64,000 nt of DNA from Prorocentrum cordatum (lineage: Eukaryota; Sar; Dinophyceae; Prorocentrales; Prorocentraceae). The translations under genes and the position numbers were made by a program. Shown here in pieces: positions 51,328 through 62,281 of this stretch. Where the stretch lies: the NCBI GenBank assembly GCA_963575745.1, contig CAUYUJ010020170.1, forward strand, positions 1,082,513 through 1,146,512, in the 5' to 3' direction. A model generated the notes under the pieces. It saw nothing but the letters and a program-made list of their open reading frames with translations. It was not told the DNA's origin and ran no database searches. Position 1 is the first letter of the stretch. Each line of letters opens with the position of its first letter.

Positions 51328-52340
51328 GCCCACGTGTTCCTGATCGATTGGGAACATGTTGCGTTTGAGCTAGGATTTGCAGCTGAAGAGGCATCACGAC
51401 CCCATGTCAGAGCAGCGCTCGTGAATGGGGCGGCGCTGCAGGCGGGCCCCACGGCATTCTTCTTGCGGGGTCCCGCTGTCAGCCAGAGGCGCCCCCCAGC
51501 GAGGCTGCTAGGCAGGCTCTCCTACAGTCACTAGAGTCACAGATCTAGCATGCGTAGCAGGTTGCTTCGTTACAGGGTTGAGCCATAGAGCAGGTCATGG
51601 ATCGCAAGTGCTCAGTCAGTCAGTTAGTCCTCCGCCTCCTCCTCTCCCGCTCCTTTCCCTTAAGGGTTGCTCCTCCCTGCTGCACTCCGAGGCCAATCGA
51701 AAGGGCGCGCCAGGCGTTTCGCCTAACATTCCCGCGCCATTCATGACCCAGAAGTTTGAAATTCGCAACAGTTTCTCTGGTGGAGGCCGGCCCTTTTTTC
51801 AAAATGCAGTTCTCGCCGTAGCGTCGCGCAAATTTGTTTTGCATCAATCGCAAGAGCTTCACGGATGGACGGCGGTCCGTTTTCAAATTGCGACACTCGC
51901 CTCGGCACGGCCACGGGCATTCGTTTCTTCAAGAAACTTCACGGACAGAGGGCGGTTGTTTTTCATCATGTCGTTCTCGCGTTAACGCCGCGCGCATTCG
52001 CTTCAACAGTTCACAGAAGTTTCGAGGATTCTCACGGCTAACGTCCCAGGAACGGTGTGTTGGCACCATGTCGGAATGTCAGGGCGTAACAGCTACGTCG
52101 ATTCGCAGTGTTAAAGTCCCAGGAATGATGTTATTGTGTGATTGTGGATCGCTAAAACGCAACAGTATCGGTGATTCGCGTCGTTGAAGTCCCAGATGAG
52201 TTGGCGTTCTAGCACAACTCCTGCTGTTCAAGCGGTTGTTTTCCAACGGAGCATTTCCCTATCTGGATATTTGAATCCGTACAGGAGACTATGAAGAGGG
52301 AGTTTGAAGGGAAGGTTGATTGCAACATCGTTGATGGGTC
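51328..52340. other. Unique interval with degenerate ~80-bp repeats
   Basis: 51745-52020 holds three or four diverged units with (A/G)AA(G/A)CTTCACGGA, CGTTTTCAAATTGCG and GCGCATTCG-type elements. AAAGTCCCAGGAATG and GAAGTCCCAGATGA recur near 52112 and 52187. No gene supported. Confidence 0.45.
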
Positions 52341-52344
52341 TTCG

Positions 52345-52885
52345 GTTTGCAGTGGTCCTCCTCCTCCTCCTCTCTCCTCCTCCTCCTCCTCTCTCCTCAT
52401 CCTCTTCCTTCTCCTTCTCCTCCTCCTCCTCCTTTTCTCTCCTCCTCCTCTTCCTCCTCCTTCTCCTCCTCCTTCCCCTTCCTCCCTTGACGGTTCGCCG
52501 CCCCCTTGTTCCTGCACCGAGCACGTCCTCGATGCTGCGCGCCACCGAGCCCGTACCCCCCCCCCTCCGCGCGGGGCGCCCTTGCTTTCGCCGAGGAGCT
52601 GGGCGACCCGCCGGGAGAGGGCGTGGACGGCGCGGCGAACGTGCTGTGCACCGGGGAGCGCCTGAAGGACAGCCTCCTCCTCCTCCTCCTCCCTCCTCCT
52701 CCTCCTCCTCCTCCTCCTCCTTTTCCTCCTCCTCCTTCTCCTCCTCCCTCCTCCTCCTCCTCCTCCTCCTCTTCCCTTTCCCCCTCCTCCCCCTCCTCCT
52801 CCTCCTCCTGCTCCTCCTCCTTCTCCTCCTCCTCCTCCTCCTCCTCCTCCTCCTCCTCCTCCTCCTCCTCCTATCTCTCCTCCTA
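52345..52885. repeat. Two (TCC)n tracts flanking a GC-rich 180-bp segment
   Basis: TCC runs lie at about 52355-52490 and 52672-52885. The segment between (52491-52671) is GC-rich and open in several frames, with a weak coding look in one frame (EELGDPPGEGVDGAANVLCT); no exon partners seen. Confidence 0.75.
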
Positions 52886-54494
52886 GGGGCTGAGCTGGAA
52901 GGGACGGGGGCTAAAGCACAGCAAACAGAGGTCAGCCAGAGCGCCCGATCTTGCAGCATCCTGCAGAGCCAGAGTTGTGTTGATCTGGGCTAGCGCGCAC
53001 GGATATTGCGGGTTCCTTCAAAGTCTGACTGACCCGTGTTTGCATTGACCTGGGTCAGCAGAAGCCCGAGGCGGGGTTGAACCGTCTTCCAGGAGGCATC
53101 GAGGTTCGAGGTTATCGATCCTAATATCCCGGCGTTGCAACTTTCCACAGCGGGCGTGTTGGCTGGGTTTCGGGCCCCGGTGCCTTCACAGATCGGTTTG
53201 GCTCGAAATGTGTAGCAGAAGGATGGGGTCTATGGCTGTGGTCGTGACTTTCGCGATGTTACATGTTTTCGCTGCGTCGGATCTAGGGGCACGTCGTCTT
53301 CTTTTTCTTCTTGTTATTATTATTATTCCTCCTCCTCCTCGGCCTCCTCATCCTCATCCTCCTTCTCGTCCTCATCCTTATCCTCCTCGTCTTCCTCCTC
53401 CTCCTCTTCATCAACTTCTCCTCCTCCTCCTCCTCCTCCTCCTCCTCCTCCTCCTCTCCTTCCTCCTCTCATGCGCTCTCCCACGCTCCTCTCCCCCGCT
53501 CGGGGGCCAGCGGCGAAGGCGGGGGCAGGAGGCTGAGCAACGCACGGGGGTGTGATCGAGGTTCGAGGCTATGTGTATCGGACGTGTTCGTCGCTTCTCG
53601 GCGCTGTTCCATCCCCGGGGTGCGCTCCAGCCGCCGCGCCTCGCCGAGCGCGTGGCCCCGGGGGTGCCCGGAGCGTGCCGAGCGGCCGCCGTAGAGCCGA
53701 GGTATGGCCCGGAAGCCAGGGGAGGGAGCAGGCTCACTCGGGAGGGGGGGGCGCATCGACACCCGCAAAGCCCACTCATCGGCGACAGGGGCCCGATAAT
53801 TAGCCCACCCCGCCCAGGAACGCACTGTGCCGCTATGCAGAGCCCATCGCAGATCGAAAGAACACATCGCCGATCGATCGGCGATCGATCGGCCGCATCC
53901 AGGTCGATGTTTCAACCCCCGCACCCCCCCTGAGCCAGTTTCCCCTATTCGTTGCCCCTCCAGGGAGGGGATCGTCGGATGTGTTCGAGAGCAGGGTGAT
54001 GACTACGGGGGTGGGCATGATGGTGGAGGCCATGATACCTTCCTGGATTTCGAAGCGCCCTTTTCTTATTATTGTTATCACACCAGAGAAGTACCCCAAT
54101 CAGTGGATGGTTCCCAGACGTGATCGCGTCGTAAAAAAATCAATGCGGCAGGTTTTCGGCCGTTTTCGGCCTCGTGGGGCCCTCGCCGGGCCTCGGGACC
54201 GTCAAAAAACGACTCAGGATGAGAAACCAGTCCCGGGGAAAGGGTCGGGACTTCCGGGGACGCCGTCCTGAAAACAATCAGGACGTAGAATGTCTGGGTT
54301 TTCGCTGAGGAGATCGACCGGGAACCTGGGAGCCCCGGAACCCAGAACCCAGCACCGAAATCGGCCCGGAACCAATCAACGGGAACCCGAGAACCCAGAA
54401 GCGGGAACCCGGGAATTCCGCTTGCCACCAAAATCGGCGGGAAGTTTTCGCCAAAACTTCCAATTTCCGCTAGGACCCCTTCAGTGCAAGCACT
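52886..54494. other. Non-coding interval with small repeats
   Basis: A (TCC)n tract lies at 53325-53465. 53745-53930 is partly duplicated at 54815-54990 (CATCGCCGATCGATCG in both, with GATCGATCGGCGATCGATCG at 53870). CGTCCTGA and TCAGGACG form an 8-bp hairpin near 54265. GGAACCC-type short repeats lie at 54315-54420. No gene supported. Confidence 0.45.
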
Positions 54495-54660
54495 GATTGG
54501 GGAATATTGTTCTTATTATTATTAGTATTTGTATTAGTTGTTGTTCTTACTATCATGGATGGTCTTCTTGTTATTATTAATCTTCTTATAATATTACTGT
54601 TGGTATTATTATTATTTTTATTGTTTTTTGTTATTACTACATTTGTCTTGTTATCAGTAA
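54495..54660. repeat. TTA/TTG-rich tract
   Basis: A strongly AT-rich stretch of degenerate TTATTATTA triplets, unusual in this GC-rich window. Confidence 0.8.
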
Positions 54661-55269
54661 TACTATGCTTCCTTTTTCGACACGCTCCCTGTCCCACGCT
54701 CGTCCGCGCACATGCCTCGGGCCATATTGCGCACCCTCCCCCCCCTTCGGGGCAGCGTTAGGGGAAGCGTTCGGGGGCAACGCTGGGTGGCGGGGGGGGG
54801 GGCAGGCTCGGGGGGCGTCGCATCGCACCCCCAAAGCACCCGCTGATCGCCGACAGGCCCGACAGCCCACCCCGCCCATGAGCAGGCGGTTTCGCTACAT
54901 GGGTGCGCATCGCCGATCGATCGACAAACGTATCGTGGAATACGGGGCGACATCTCCCCCGGAGCCAGCGTAGGCCTCGGGGGTGGTGGAGGTGCACTCC
55001 CCTCCGCGGGCTCCGCGGCTTGATCCTACTGGACGTTGCTACGCGTGTCTGAAAGCCTCCCACCCCTTTTTTCTTGCGCGCCGCCGGAGCAAACGTAGAT
55101 CTCGGGTAAAAAAGCATCTATTCATGTCCACGGCCTCGCGGTGTTGCGCGGATGCCCCGCGCGGAGCGAATCCGTGTGATCGCGTATTCATAGGATCGCG
55201 CGTCGGTATCCAGGCCGCGAGGGCATGAATATTGGTACGCTCCCGAAGAGGGAAATAAGCATAAACATG
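54661..55269. other. Non-coding interval
   Basis: It holds the second copy of the GATCGATC-containing repeat (54815-54990) and otherwise no gene-like signal. Confidence 0.4.
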
Positions 55270-55274
55270 AGTTG

Positions 55275-55376
55275 TTGGAGGTCCGCGCGGATTTCTTGGA
55301 CCAGCGTTGGACCCCCATGGCGGTGCCGCCCCTGGCGCTCCAGCGCCGATCCAAGAAATCTGCGCGGGCCTCCGAA
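55275..55376. mobile_element. 102-bp MITE-like hairpin element with AGTTG target duplication
   Basis: The left arm TTGGAGGTCCGCGCGGATTT continues with CTTGGACC. The right arm is its near-perfect inverse ending GCGCGGGCCTCCGAA. AGTTG lies immediately on both sides (55270-55274 and 55377-55381). A relative lies at 63829. Confidence 0.75.
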
Positions 55377-55381
55377 AGTTG

Positions 55382-55904
55382 ATCTTCATGCCGATGTCTC
55401 TCCTTTACGATCGTCGCTCGTGAGTTGGGCAGTGAGAGGAACCTCCGCCCTCCCTCCAAGTCCGAGGCTTGAATTTATTCACCACCGCCTCGGTGATCGA
55501 TCTTCGAGGACCCTGGCAGGCGGTGGATATGGATAAATTTTCGCCCCCCCCCCGCCCTTGGGGCCAAAATATGTCCACCATATCCGCCGCCCGCTGGAGG
55601 GTGCAGGACGTCGGCTTCCCTGGCGGTGGATCTGGTCAGAGCCCCGCCTCGCGTCCAAGCCCTTGGCATCGCTCGGACGTGTGCATTTTCCTTTCGGCGA
55701 GGACCATCGAGGAGCATCCTTGATCATTTGGCGAAACAACCACGCACAAAACCGAAAAACACACAGGAAATGGACGTCCGAGCGATGGCCAGAGCCCCAC
55801 CCCCGCCTCTGCCCAGGGCGGCTCGCGCTTCGTGAAGATGGCCGACTTCGGCGGGGAGCACCGGTGGGTCCGGTCGTCCTGGCTGGTCCGCTCCGCGAGG
55901 CCCC
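55382..55904. other. Non-coding interval
   Basis: GC-rich unique sequence with a C9-type run near 55545 and no supported frame. Open frames on both strands merge into the following GAC repeat. Confidence 0.4.
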
Positions 55905-55959
55905 CCGAGCGACGACGACGACGACGACGTCGACGACAACGACTTCGACGACGTTGACG

Positions 55960-55992
<33 letters not shown>

Positions 55993-56055
55993 TCGACGTC
56001 GACGTCGACGTCGACGTCGACGACGACGACGTCGACGTCGACGACGACGACGACT

Positions 56056-56100
<45 letters not shown>

Positions 56101-56110
56101 GCGACAGCGG
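55905..56110. repeat. (GAC)n with GTCGAC palindromes
   Basis: GAC triplets are interrupted by GTC so that GACGTCGAC palindromes recur, ending in GGC triplets. Confidence 0.9.
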
Positions 56111-58105
56111 CGGCGGCGGCCACGAAGACGACGACGACCCACCACAGGATGGCTAGGAAAGAAACGTGATAGGCGCTCCAGTGGCCCAACCGTGGGACAT
56201 CAGGCCTCCATGGAAGAACATGGGCCCCAGGAACGCTTCCAACGAGCGCCGGGACGGGTCAAGAGAGCATCCAGGCAGCCCTCGGGGCCGCCAAGACGGC
56301 ACCATATTGCGTCCAGGCGGCCCAAGACAGTGCAAGACTGCCCCAAGAGGCTGCCCAAGAGGCTACCAGGAGGCCACAATCGAGTGAAAACCTGAGAAAA
56401 GCCATACCAGTTCCCGCTTGTCCGAAGTGCCTCTGAGGCTTCGAGATTGTGCAGAGCGCTGTCGGACAACACCGGATCGGGGGGTGAAAAAAGGGAGGTA
56501 TGTGTAAAACATGAAACGTTTGCACACCAAGTGGGTGTTCAGATTGAGTAACCTAATATTGTTGTCGTCGTGGTTGCAGACAGGTGAGTTCATCGCACGC
56601 CCAGGGCTCATGGCGCATCAGCGCATATGCCTTACAAGCTCGTTGCAAAGTGCAGTAGCGCCGCCTCCTGTGTCGAACGCACAACGTCACTTGATATGTC
56701 TGATTGCCAGCGCAGAACTCGCGCCCTCATGCTGTTTCAGCCGTAGCGCGCAGCGTCCAGTCAGTTGGCGTCGTGGACAGCGTTGCTGGCAGTGCAGTTA
56801 AGACGCGTTGCTGTGCATGCTGCCACCACATCCAGTGGGGCGCACATGCTGTCGTATATGACCTCCTCGTGGCCGTGAGACCTCGGTTGTGCGGGCCTGA
56901 GCCTCTTCCCCTCCTCTGGCGGCACGATGGAGGAGACGACGGAGAGGGGTGGTGGTTGTGGTCCCTGCGTGAGGGATTCTTTGGGGGGCTCCGTGGCCTC
57001 TTCGAGCCATTTTGGGGCGCTCTCGGGGCCGTGTCGTGGCCTCTCGGAGGTACGCTGGAGACGATTCCTGGCCAGTACGCGCAATCTTGCGCAGCATTGC
57101 AGGTCATCTTGGGCGGATCAAGTCCCGAGCAGAGCAACGCTCACCGCGACCACGACCACGGCGACGCCGACGACGCCGACGGAGACGAGGCGCGCTGAGG
57201 ATCCGCATCGAAGCACGGATTTTGGAAAGGGGCCAACCTGCGAGTCTTGGTAGACAGCGCATCGTTGAGCGGTTCCCCCCGAGCAGAGGACCCTCCAAGG
57301 CAGCAGCCAGACATCTCGGGCTCTCACCCTCATGAGAGGAGGGATGCGCCTACGAGCTTCTACGCGCCCAGCGTACAAACCTCCCGCACGCGCAGTGCGC
57401 GCACTGCCTCGCAGCCAGCCGCTTTGGATGGGCCACATTTCCACCACCACTACCGTTGGTAGGACGGGGGAGAAGGGAGGCTGAGGAGGTCCGCCTCCTC
57501 TTCCTCGTCCTCCTCCTCCTACCTATGTCGGCCCAGCAATTTTCCAGCTCCTCTTCGTCGGCCCGGCGTGCGCCCCCGTCGCTCTCGATGTGCCCCGGGA
57601 GCGGGGGCTGGGGCGACGACAGGCAGCGGGGCCTGGAGGGAGCCGGAAGCCCCGAGATCCTGGCACTGCAAGTTGCTTTCATTGGGCGTCTTCGCCCGGC
57701 TTCGGGCCCCCGGGGAGCACCACGCATCAATCCAGCCCAAAATAGACCCAGATCTAGGTGGGGTCAAGAGTCTAGGGTTTCAGTCTTGATGTTTCGCGAT
57801 GGTGGTTTTGTTGTCGTAACGTGTGATCAAAGGGGAAGGGAATTTTCAGTCAGGCCTGGAATCGGGATGGATCGCACCGGAGCGTTCCAGAATGCTCTCG
57901 GAGCGCTCCAGGACACTCTGGAGCGGCCGCTGCGTCCGACACATCCTCCAGAGCCGTCGGGTCTCGGAGATCCCCGATCTACCTCGATCCGATTTCGTCC
58001 CGCCCCCGGCTTCGTCTTGCATTCCCCCCACCCCTCCCCCCCTCCCCATCCTCTCCTCGCCTGGGTCCCGTCCCAGGGCGACGAGCGGCCCGCCCCCCGC
58101 CCCCC
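56111..58105. other. Interval without a supported gene
   Basis: 56200-56400 has CCAAGACGGC/CCCAAGAGGCTGCC-type repeats like the interior of the TIR elements in inverse orientation. 56400-57200 has unique sequence with no convincing frame. A short GAC/GGC run lies at 57140-57190. 57700-57950 has short open frames of mixed composition that I cannot place. Confidence 0.4.
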
Positions 58106-58154
58106 CGTCCCGTCGTCGTCGTCGTCGCCCTCGCCGTCGCCGTCGTCGTCGTCT

Positions 58155-58192
<38 letters not shown>

Positions 58193-58830
58193 GCCGTCGC
58201 CGTCGTCTCCGTCTTCGTCGCCCTCGCCGTCGCCGTCGTCGTCGTCTTCGTCGTCGTCGTCGCCGTCGTCGACGTCGTCTTCGTCGTCGTCGTCGCCGTC
58301 GTTGTCGCCGCCGCAGCCAGGTTCGACTTCTCCGGGCCACCGCCCGCCGCTCCCGGCGGGCGCCGCCTGCGGGTGGCCGCGGGGCTGCCGGCGTGCGGGG
58401 GGCCCTCGCTGCTGCAGGCGCCGCCAGCGCCGAGGTCGTCGCCGTCCGCCTCCCCCGAGGCCAAGGAGGAGGCAGGGAGGAGGCGGAGGCGGACGAGGAG
58501 GCGGAGGAGGAGGAGGAGGAGGAGGAGGAAGGAGGAGGAGGAGGAGGGAGGCGGAGGAGGAGGCGGAGGCGGAGGAGGAGGCGGAGGAGGAGGAGGAGGA
58601 GGAGGAAGGAGGAGAGGAGGAGGGAGGCGGAGGAGGAGGCGGAGGCGGAGGGAGGAGGAGGAGGAGGAGGAGCGGGGAGGAGGAGGCGGAGGCGGAGTAG
58701 GAGGAGGAGGAGGAGGAGGAGGAGGAGGAGGAGGAGGAGGAGGAGGAGGAGGCGGACGCGGAGGAGGAGGCGGAGGAGGAGGAGGAGGAGGAGGAGGAGG
58801 AGGAAGGAGGAGGAGAGCCGTGCAGAGCGA
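58106..58830. repeat. (TCG)n then (GGA)n/GGC microsatellites
   Basis: TCG/CCG triplets lie at 58110-58312 and GGA/GGC triplets at 58465-58822, around a GC-rich 150-bp segment. Poly-Ser, poly-Arg and poly-Gly frames are artefacts. Confidence 0.9.
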
Positions 58831-59845
58831 GTTCCCCCCCGCCTCCCCCGGGTCAAGTCGGGCACACCCCTCCACAGGAGGAATCTCCCAAAAGGGTAAA
58901 AACATATAGCCTGGGGACGATGTTTCGAGCATTTGGGGACCATCTGGGAGTATATATTGTTCGCATTTTTTATTTTTCGACCAAAATCCGCCTATAGGGG
59001 GACACGCCCGACCTAAGGCACGGGTACCGACACTGCGGCTCGTCCTGGAGAGCCTTCGTGGCAACGGCTGGATGCTCCTCGGAGTTCTGGCCGGGGCGCG
59101 CCCCAGGAGAGGTCCGTGGAGCAGCGGTCTCGGTACCTGTCCTTCTCCCTTCCGCCCCGTCCTCAGCCCCCCTTCCTCTCCACCCTCCTCCTCCTGCTCC
59201 TCCTGCTCCTCCTCCTCCTCCCTCCTCCTCCCTCCATCCTCCTCCTCCTCCTCCTCCTCCTCCTCCTCCTCCTCCTCCTCCTCCATCCTCCTCCTCCTCC
59301 GGCTCCTGCCTCGTTATCTCCAGCAGCTCCACCCATTCTCCTCAAACGCTCCGCCATCTCTGCTTCCTTGTCATCTTCCCTCTTCCTCCTCTTCACCGGC
59401 CTCCTCTTACCTGCATCCCTAATTAGTTCATCAAAATTCCATCCCTCTGTCCACCTCCCTCCAACCACCCCTCCTCCTTCCCCAAAGCTTCGTCCGTCCT
59501 CCTCTTCCATCGCATCCTCCTCCTCCTCGTCGTCGTCCTCGTCGTCCTCCTCCTTCATCTCCAATTCCTTCTCTTTCGTATCATCCTCCTGTTCATCCTT
59601 CGTTTCATTCATCTCCTCCTCCTTCTCCTCCTCGTCGTCCTCCTCCTCCTCCTCCTGCTCCTCCTCATCCTCCTCCTTTTTCTCCTCCTGCTCTTCCCAC
59701 TCCTCCTCCTCCTGTTCTATTCGAGCTCCCGATTGGGATGATTCCACGGTGGGCGCATGCACGCAAAAGAGAGAGAGAGAGAGAGACAGAGAGAAATGTT
59801 AGCGCGCCTCGGGCCTCCCGACCCGCCTGGAGCAGTACGGGTCCA
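58831..59845. repeat. Short unique stretch, then (TCC)n tracts
   Basis: 58831-59160 is unique with no supported gene. TCC tracts occupy about 59165-59310 and 59505-59720, and GA dinucleotides 59768-59795. Confidence 0.7.
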
Positions 59846-60056
59846 ATCGGCGGCGAGCGAGGGGGGGGGGAAGTAAAAAAGGGGCGGGCCTTCTCAGAAG
59901 GCTCCGAAGCCCCCCTGGCCTTCTCGGAAGTCTTCTACGCCTTCCCCGAAGACGCACAAAAAAACCTCTCAGAGGGCGGCGGGGCTTCCGAGAAGCCCCA
60001 CCTCCTGCTGAGAAGGCCTTCTCCTTCTCATTCTCCCCCCCTCGCTCGCCGCCGAT
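59846..60056. mobile_element. ~211-bp MITE-like element with long TIRs
   Basis: The left end ATCGGCGGCGAGCGAGGGGG is the exact inverse of the right end up to the G run. Pairing continues through GGCCTTCTCAGAAGG-type subterminal sequence. CCA flanks both sides (59843-59845 and 60057-60059), suggesting a 3-bp target duplication. No coding capacity. Confidence 0.75.
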
Positions 60057-60866
60057 CCAAGGGGACGAGGAACTGGCACATCAGGGGCGGCATCCTGTCA
60101 AATATCTCCTCGGGCCGGTCGAGGGGCGAAGAGGGAGGGCCGGCCGAAACGCACTCCACAGGCAGTCGACACCTCTTGGCCGCGGCGGTCCAGGGCCTCC
60201 CCGGGGGATCGAGCCCATCGAGAGCCCTATGGCCAAGCGAGGGCGTGCACCTGCCGCAGCCCGGACGCCTCCCCGTGACCTCCCCCACGCCTGAGCCAGC
60301 TCGACGGGAGGTGGTCCTCGGGGAGCACCATGGCGAACCTAGCCTTGACTGAGACGCAAGCTAAAGCGAATTGCACAGTGGTTTTGAGAAGGCCGTTTGA
60401 TAAATCCAACTGGTCCCACTCCAAATTCCCTCGTGTAGGGATCTCCCAAGGCTCTTCGAGGGAACGAACAACTCGCGGGTATACTTAGATTTGCTCGGGG
60501 TGGCCGTCTTCCTGCTCTGCTGGAAGTCTCGCAGGGGGCGGCACTCCAGCTGACGTCCCCCACAGCCTCCAGCTGAAGACCTTTGGTGGAGAAGGGCCGT
60601 GGAGCCCAAAAAGCCCGACGGACAGATCGCCCTCCCCCGCACCCCCCACCCGAGGAGGCGCTGAGCATCCTGCCCGACACTGAGCTCCACATCGTGCACA
60701 TGCTGCAGGGCCTCCACGGGTCCGGGGCGTGCGGCGAGTGGGGGGACGGGGGCGCTGGACCACTGCACTGGGAGAGGAGGGGGGGAAGGGGGGGAAGGGG
60801 GAGGGAAGGGGGGAAGGGGGGGAGGGGGGGAGAGGAGGTTGAAGCGGCTATGGGCGAGGGGGGGGT
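60057..60866. other. Interval 5' of the WWE-domain gene
   Basis: A minus-strand frame at 60240-60060 (RPEEIFDRMPPLMCQFLVPL) and a plus-strand one at 60650-60740 (EEALSILPDTELHIVHMLQG) look partly coding but have no start or partners. 60770-60860 is G-rich (GGGGAAGGGG repeats), with quadruplex potential. Confidence 0.35.
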
Positions 60867-60887
60867 CCGTAGCCATTTTGGCTCGAG
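60867..60887 (+). other. Nearly intact DinoSL in genomic DNA
   Basis: It matches 20 of 21 bases of the spliced leader (only CTCAAG to CTCGAG), 31 nt before ATG 60919 on the same strand. CC rather than a GT donor follows, so this is a reintegrated leader, not an SL RNA gene. GGTCCAAGC-TC-GCTTGGACC, a perfect 9-bp hairpin, lies between it and the ATG. Confidence 0.85.
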
Positions 60888-60918
60888 CCAGCTTGGTCCA
60901 AGCTCGCTTGGACCAGCA

Positions 60919-62281
60919 ATGGCGCGGGAAGTTCTGCGAGGCTCGCCTGGCGAGCGGGCCTCTGCGGACAAGTTGGTTCGGAGGCGGCAGGCCGAGATCG
61001 CCGCGCTCCGCGGCGAGCCGGAGTCCCTGCGCGCCGCCGCGGCCCACCAGGAGGACGAGGGTGCGGCGGCGCGAGGCCGTCGCCCGCCCTGCTCTCCGAT
61101 CGCTGGTGCGCGGCGTCCGCCCGTCAGGCGGCGGACGCCTCCGCCGCAACTGCGCGCGGCACGCTTCGCGCTGCCCGCGCGCGGGGGCACTCGAGGTGCG
61201 AATGGGCCGCGGCTCAAAAGGGGCCGCGCCTGGGGGCAGCTGGGGTGCAGGCCGTCCCCGTCGGCAATCTTTTGGCCATCGAGTGCTTCGTGGAGGTCTG
61301 CACCTGCGAGGTGGTGTTCCCGAGGCCGGTGGCTCCCAGGGAGCCGGCCTTGGAGCTGGCGCCGGGAGGCTGGGAGGCGATCGACCAGGACGAGGGCGCC
61401 GAGAGCGAGGCCTTTTTCCCCCACGGCGCCGAGAGCGGGGGCCAGGCTTTTGTTCGTGGGCTAGCTGCAGGATGGAGGCTCGCGGAGCTGGAAGCAGTCA
61501 GGCGGTGCAATCGGTGCGAGGTGATCGTGCTGGGGGCCCTCAGCAAAGGGCAAGCCGCAGGCCGCCTGGTCAGCAGCGCTGCTGGGAGCGATGCTGCAAG
61601 CGCTGGGCCGCTGCCGTCGCCTCCCTCCGCGGGGGCATTGGAGCCTGCTGAAACGATCGTGCAGAGCGGTGCTGCAGGCCGAGGGCCGCCGCCGATGGTC
61701 GACGCCGAGGCCCTCGAGGAGTACAACCGGTTCACGTGGCAAAAGTCTTGTTCCATCTGCAGTTTCCAGCAAGCTATGGTGGAAAGCCCGCTGCTTGTCT
61801 CCATTTGCAGTCTCCAGCGCCAGCGTTTGGCTGAACACTGGCGCTGCTCTTGCTCCAGGGCCGCCACCAACACCTGTCTGGCAAGTTCTCGATGCAGCAG
61901 GACGTTGGGACACGTTCGGAGCGAAAGACCAGCGCACGATTGAAGAGCAGTACCTTCGGTTTCAATCTATCGGGGTCTCCAGTAGGTTCAAGTTGCTCGG
62001 ACACAATGCCTACACTGTTGCGGATTTTCACAGCACGTATATCAGGCCATCCCACACACGTGCTCTGCGCGCGAGACGCCAAAATCTGCAGAGTGAGTTG
62101 AGGGGCGGTTATTGTGTCGTTATCCTCCGCATCCTTTCTCCTGCATGGCGCTTGCATCTCCGCTCTGCTTTCTCTATTCACAGGTTCCTGCACCGTGGCA
62201 TTATTTCACGTGCGTCGCTCGCCTTTCTGGGTGTTTCATAAGAGTGCAGTCATGTTTCAATCCCTTCTCCCACTGGGGTAG
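60919..62281 (+). CDS. WWE-domain protein gene, several exons
   Basis: ATG in GCAATGGCG, 31 nt after the genomic spliced leader. Exon 1 (60919-61060) encodes MAREVLRGSPGERASADKLV and a charged coiled-coil-like helix. A GT donor and the acceptor at 61239 join in phase to exon 2 from 61240 (VQAVPVGNLLAIECFVEVCT, then RLAELEAVRRCNRCEVIVLG). The end of exon 2 is unresolved; GAGGGCCGCCGCC (61680) and CAGGGCCGCCACC (61858) are direct repeats around the next intron. The exon at 61859-62092 encodes a WWE domain: PVWQVLDAAGRWDTFG, RTIEEQYLRF, NAYTVADFHS and TRALRARRQN, with the paired Trp and the Y-x-x-DF pattern of the family. WWE domains bind ADP-ribose and occur in ubiquitin ligases and PARPs; no such catalytic domain is seen. 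A GTGAGT donor (62093) and TATTCACAG acceptor (62183) lead in phase to the last exon (62184-62281), ending LLPLG. Confidence 0.55.

Noticed and set aside
57456-58943. Long frames over 57.5-58.9 kb on both strands
   Set aside because: They are driven by TCG and GGA triplet tracts. The unique parts between them show no consistent coding frame.
60867-60887. SL RNA gene
   Set aside because: A functional SL RNA gene would have a GT donor directly after the leader, then an intron-like part with an Sm site. Here CC and a coding ATG follow.
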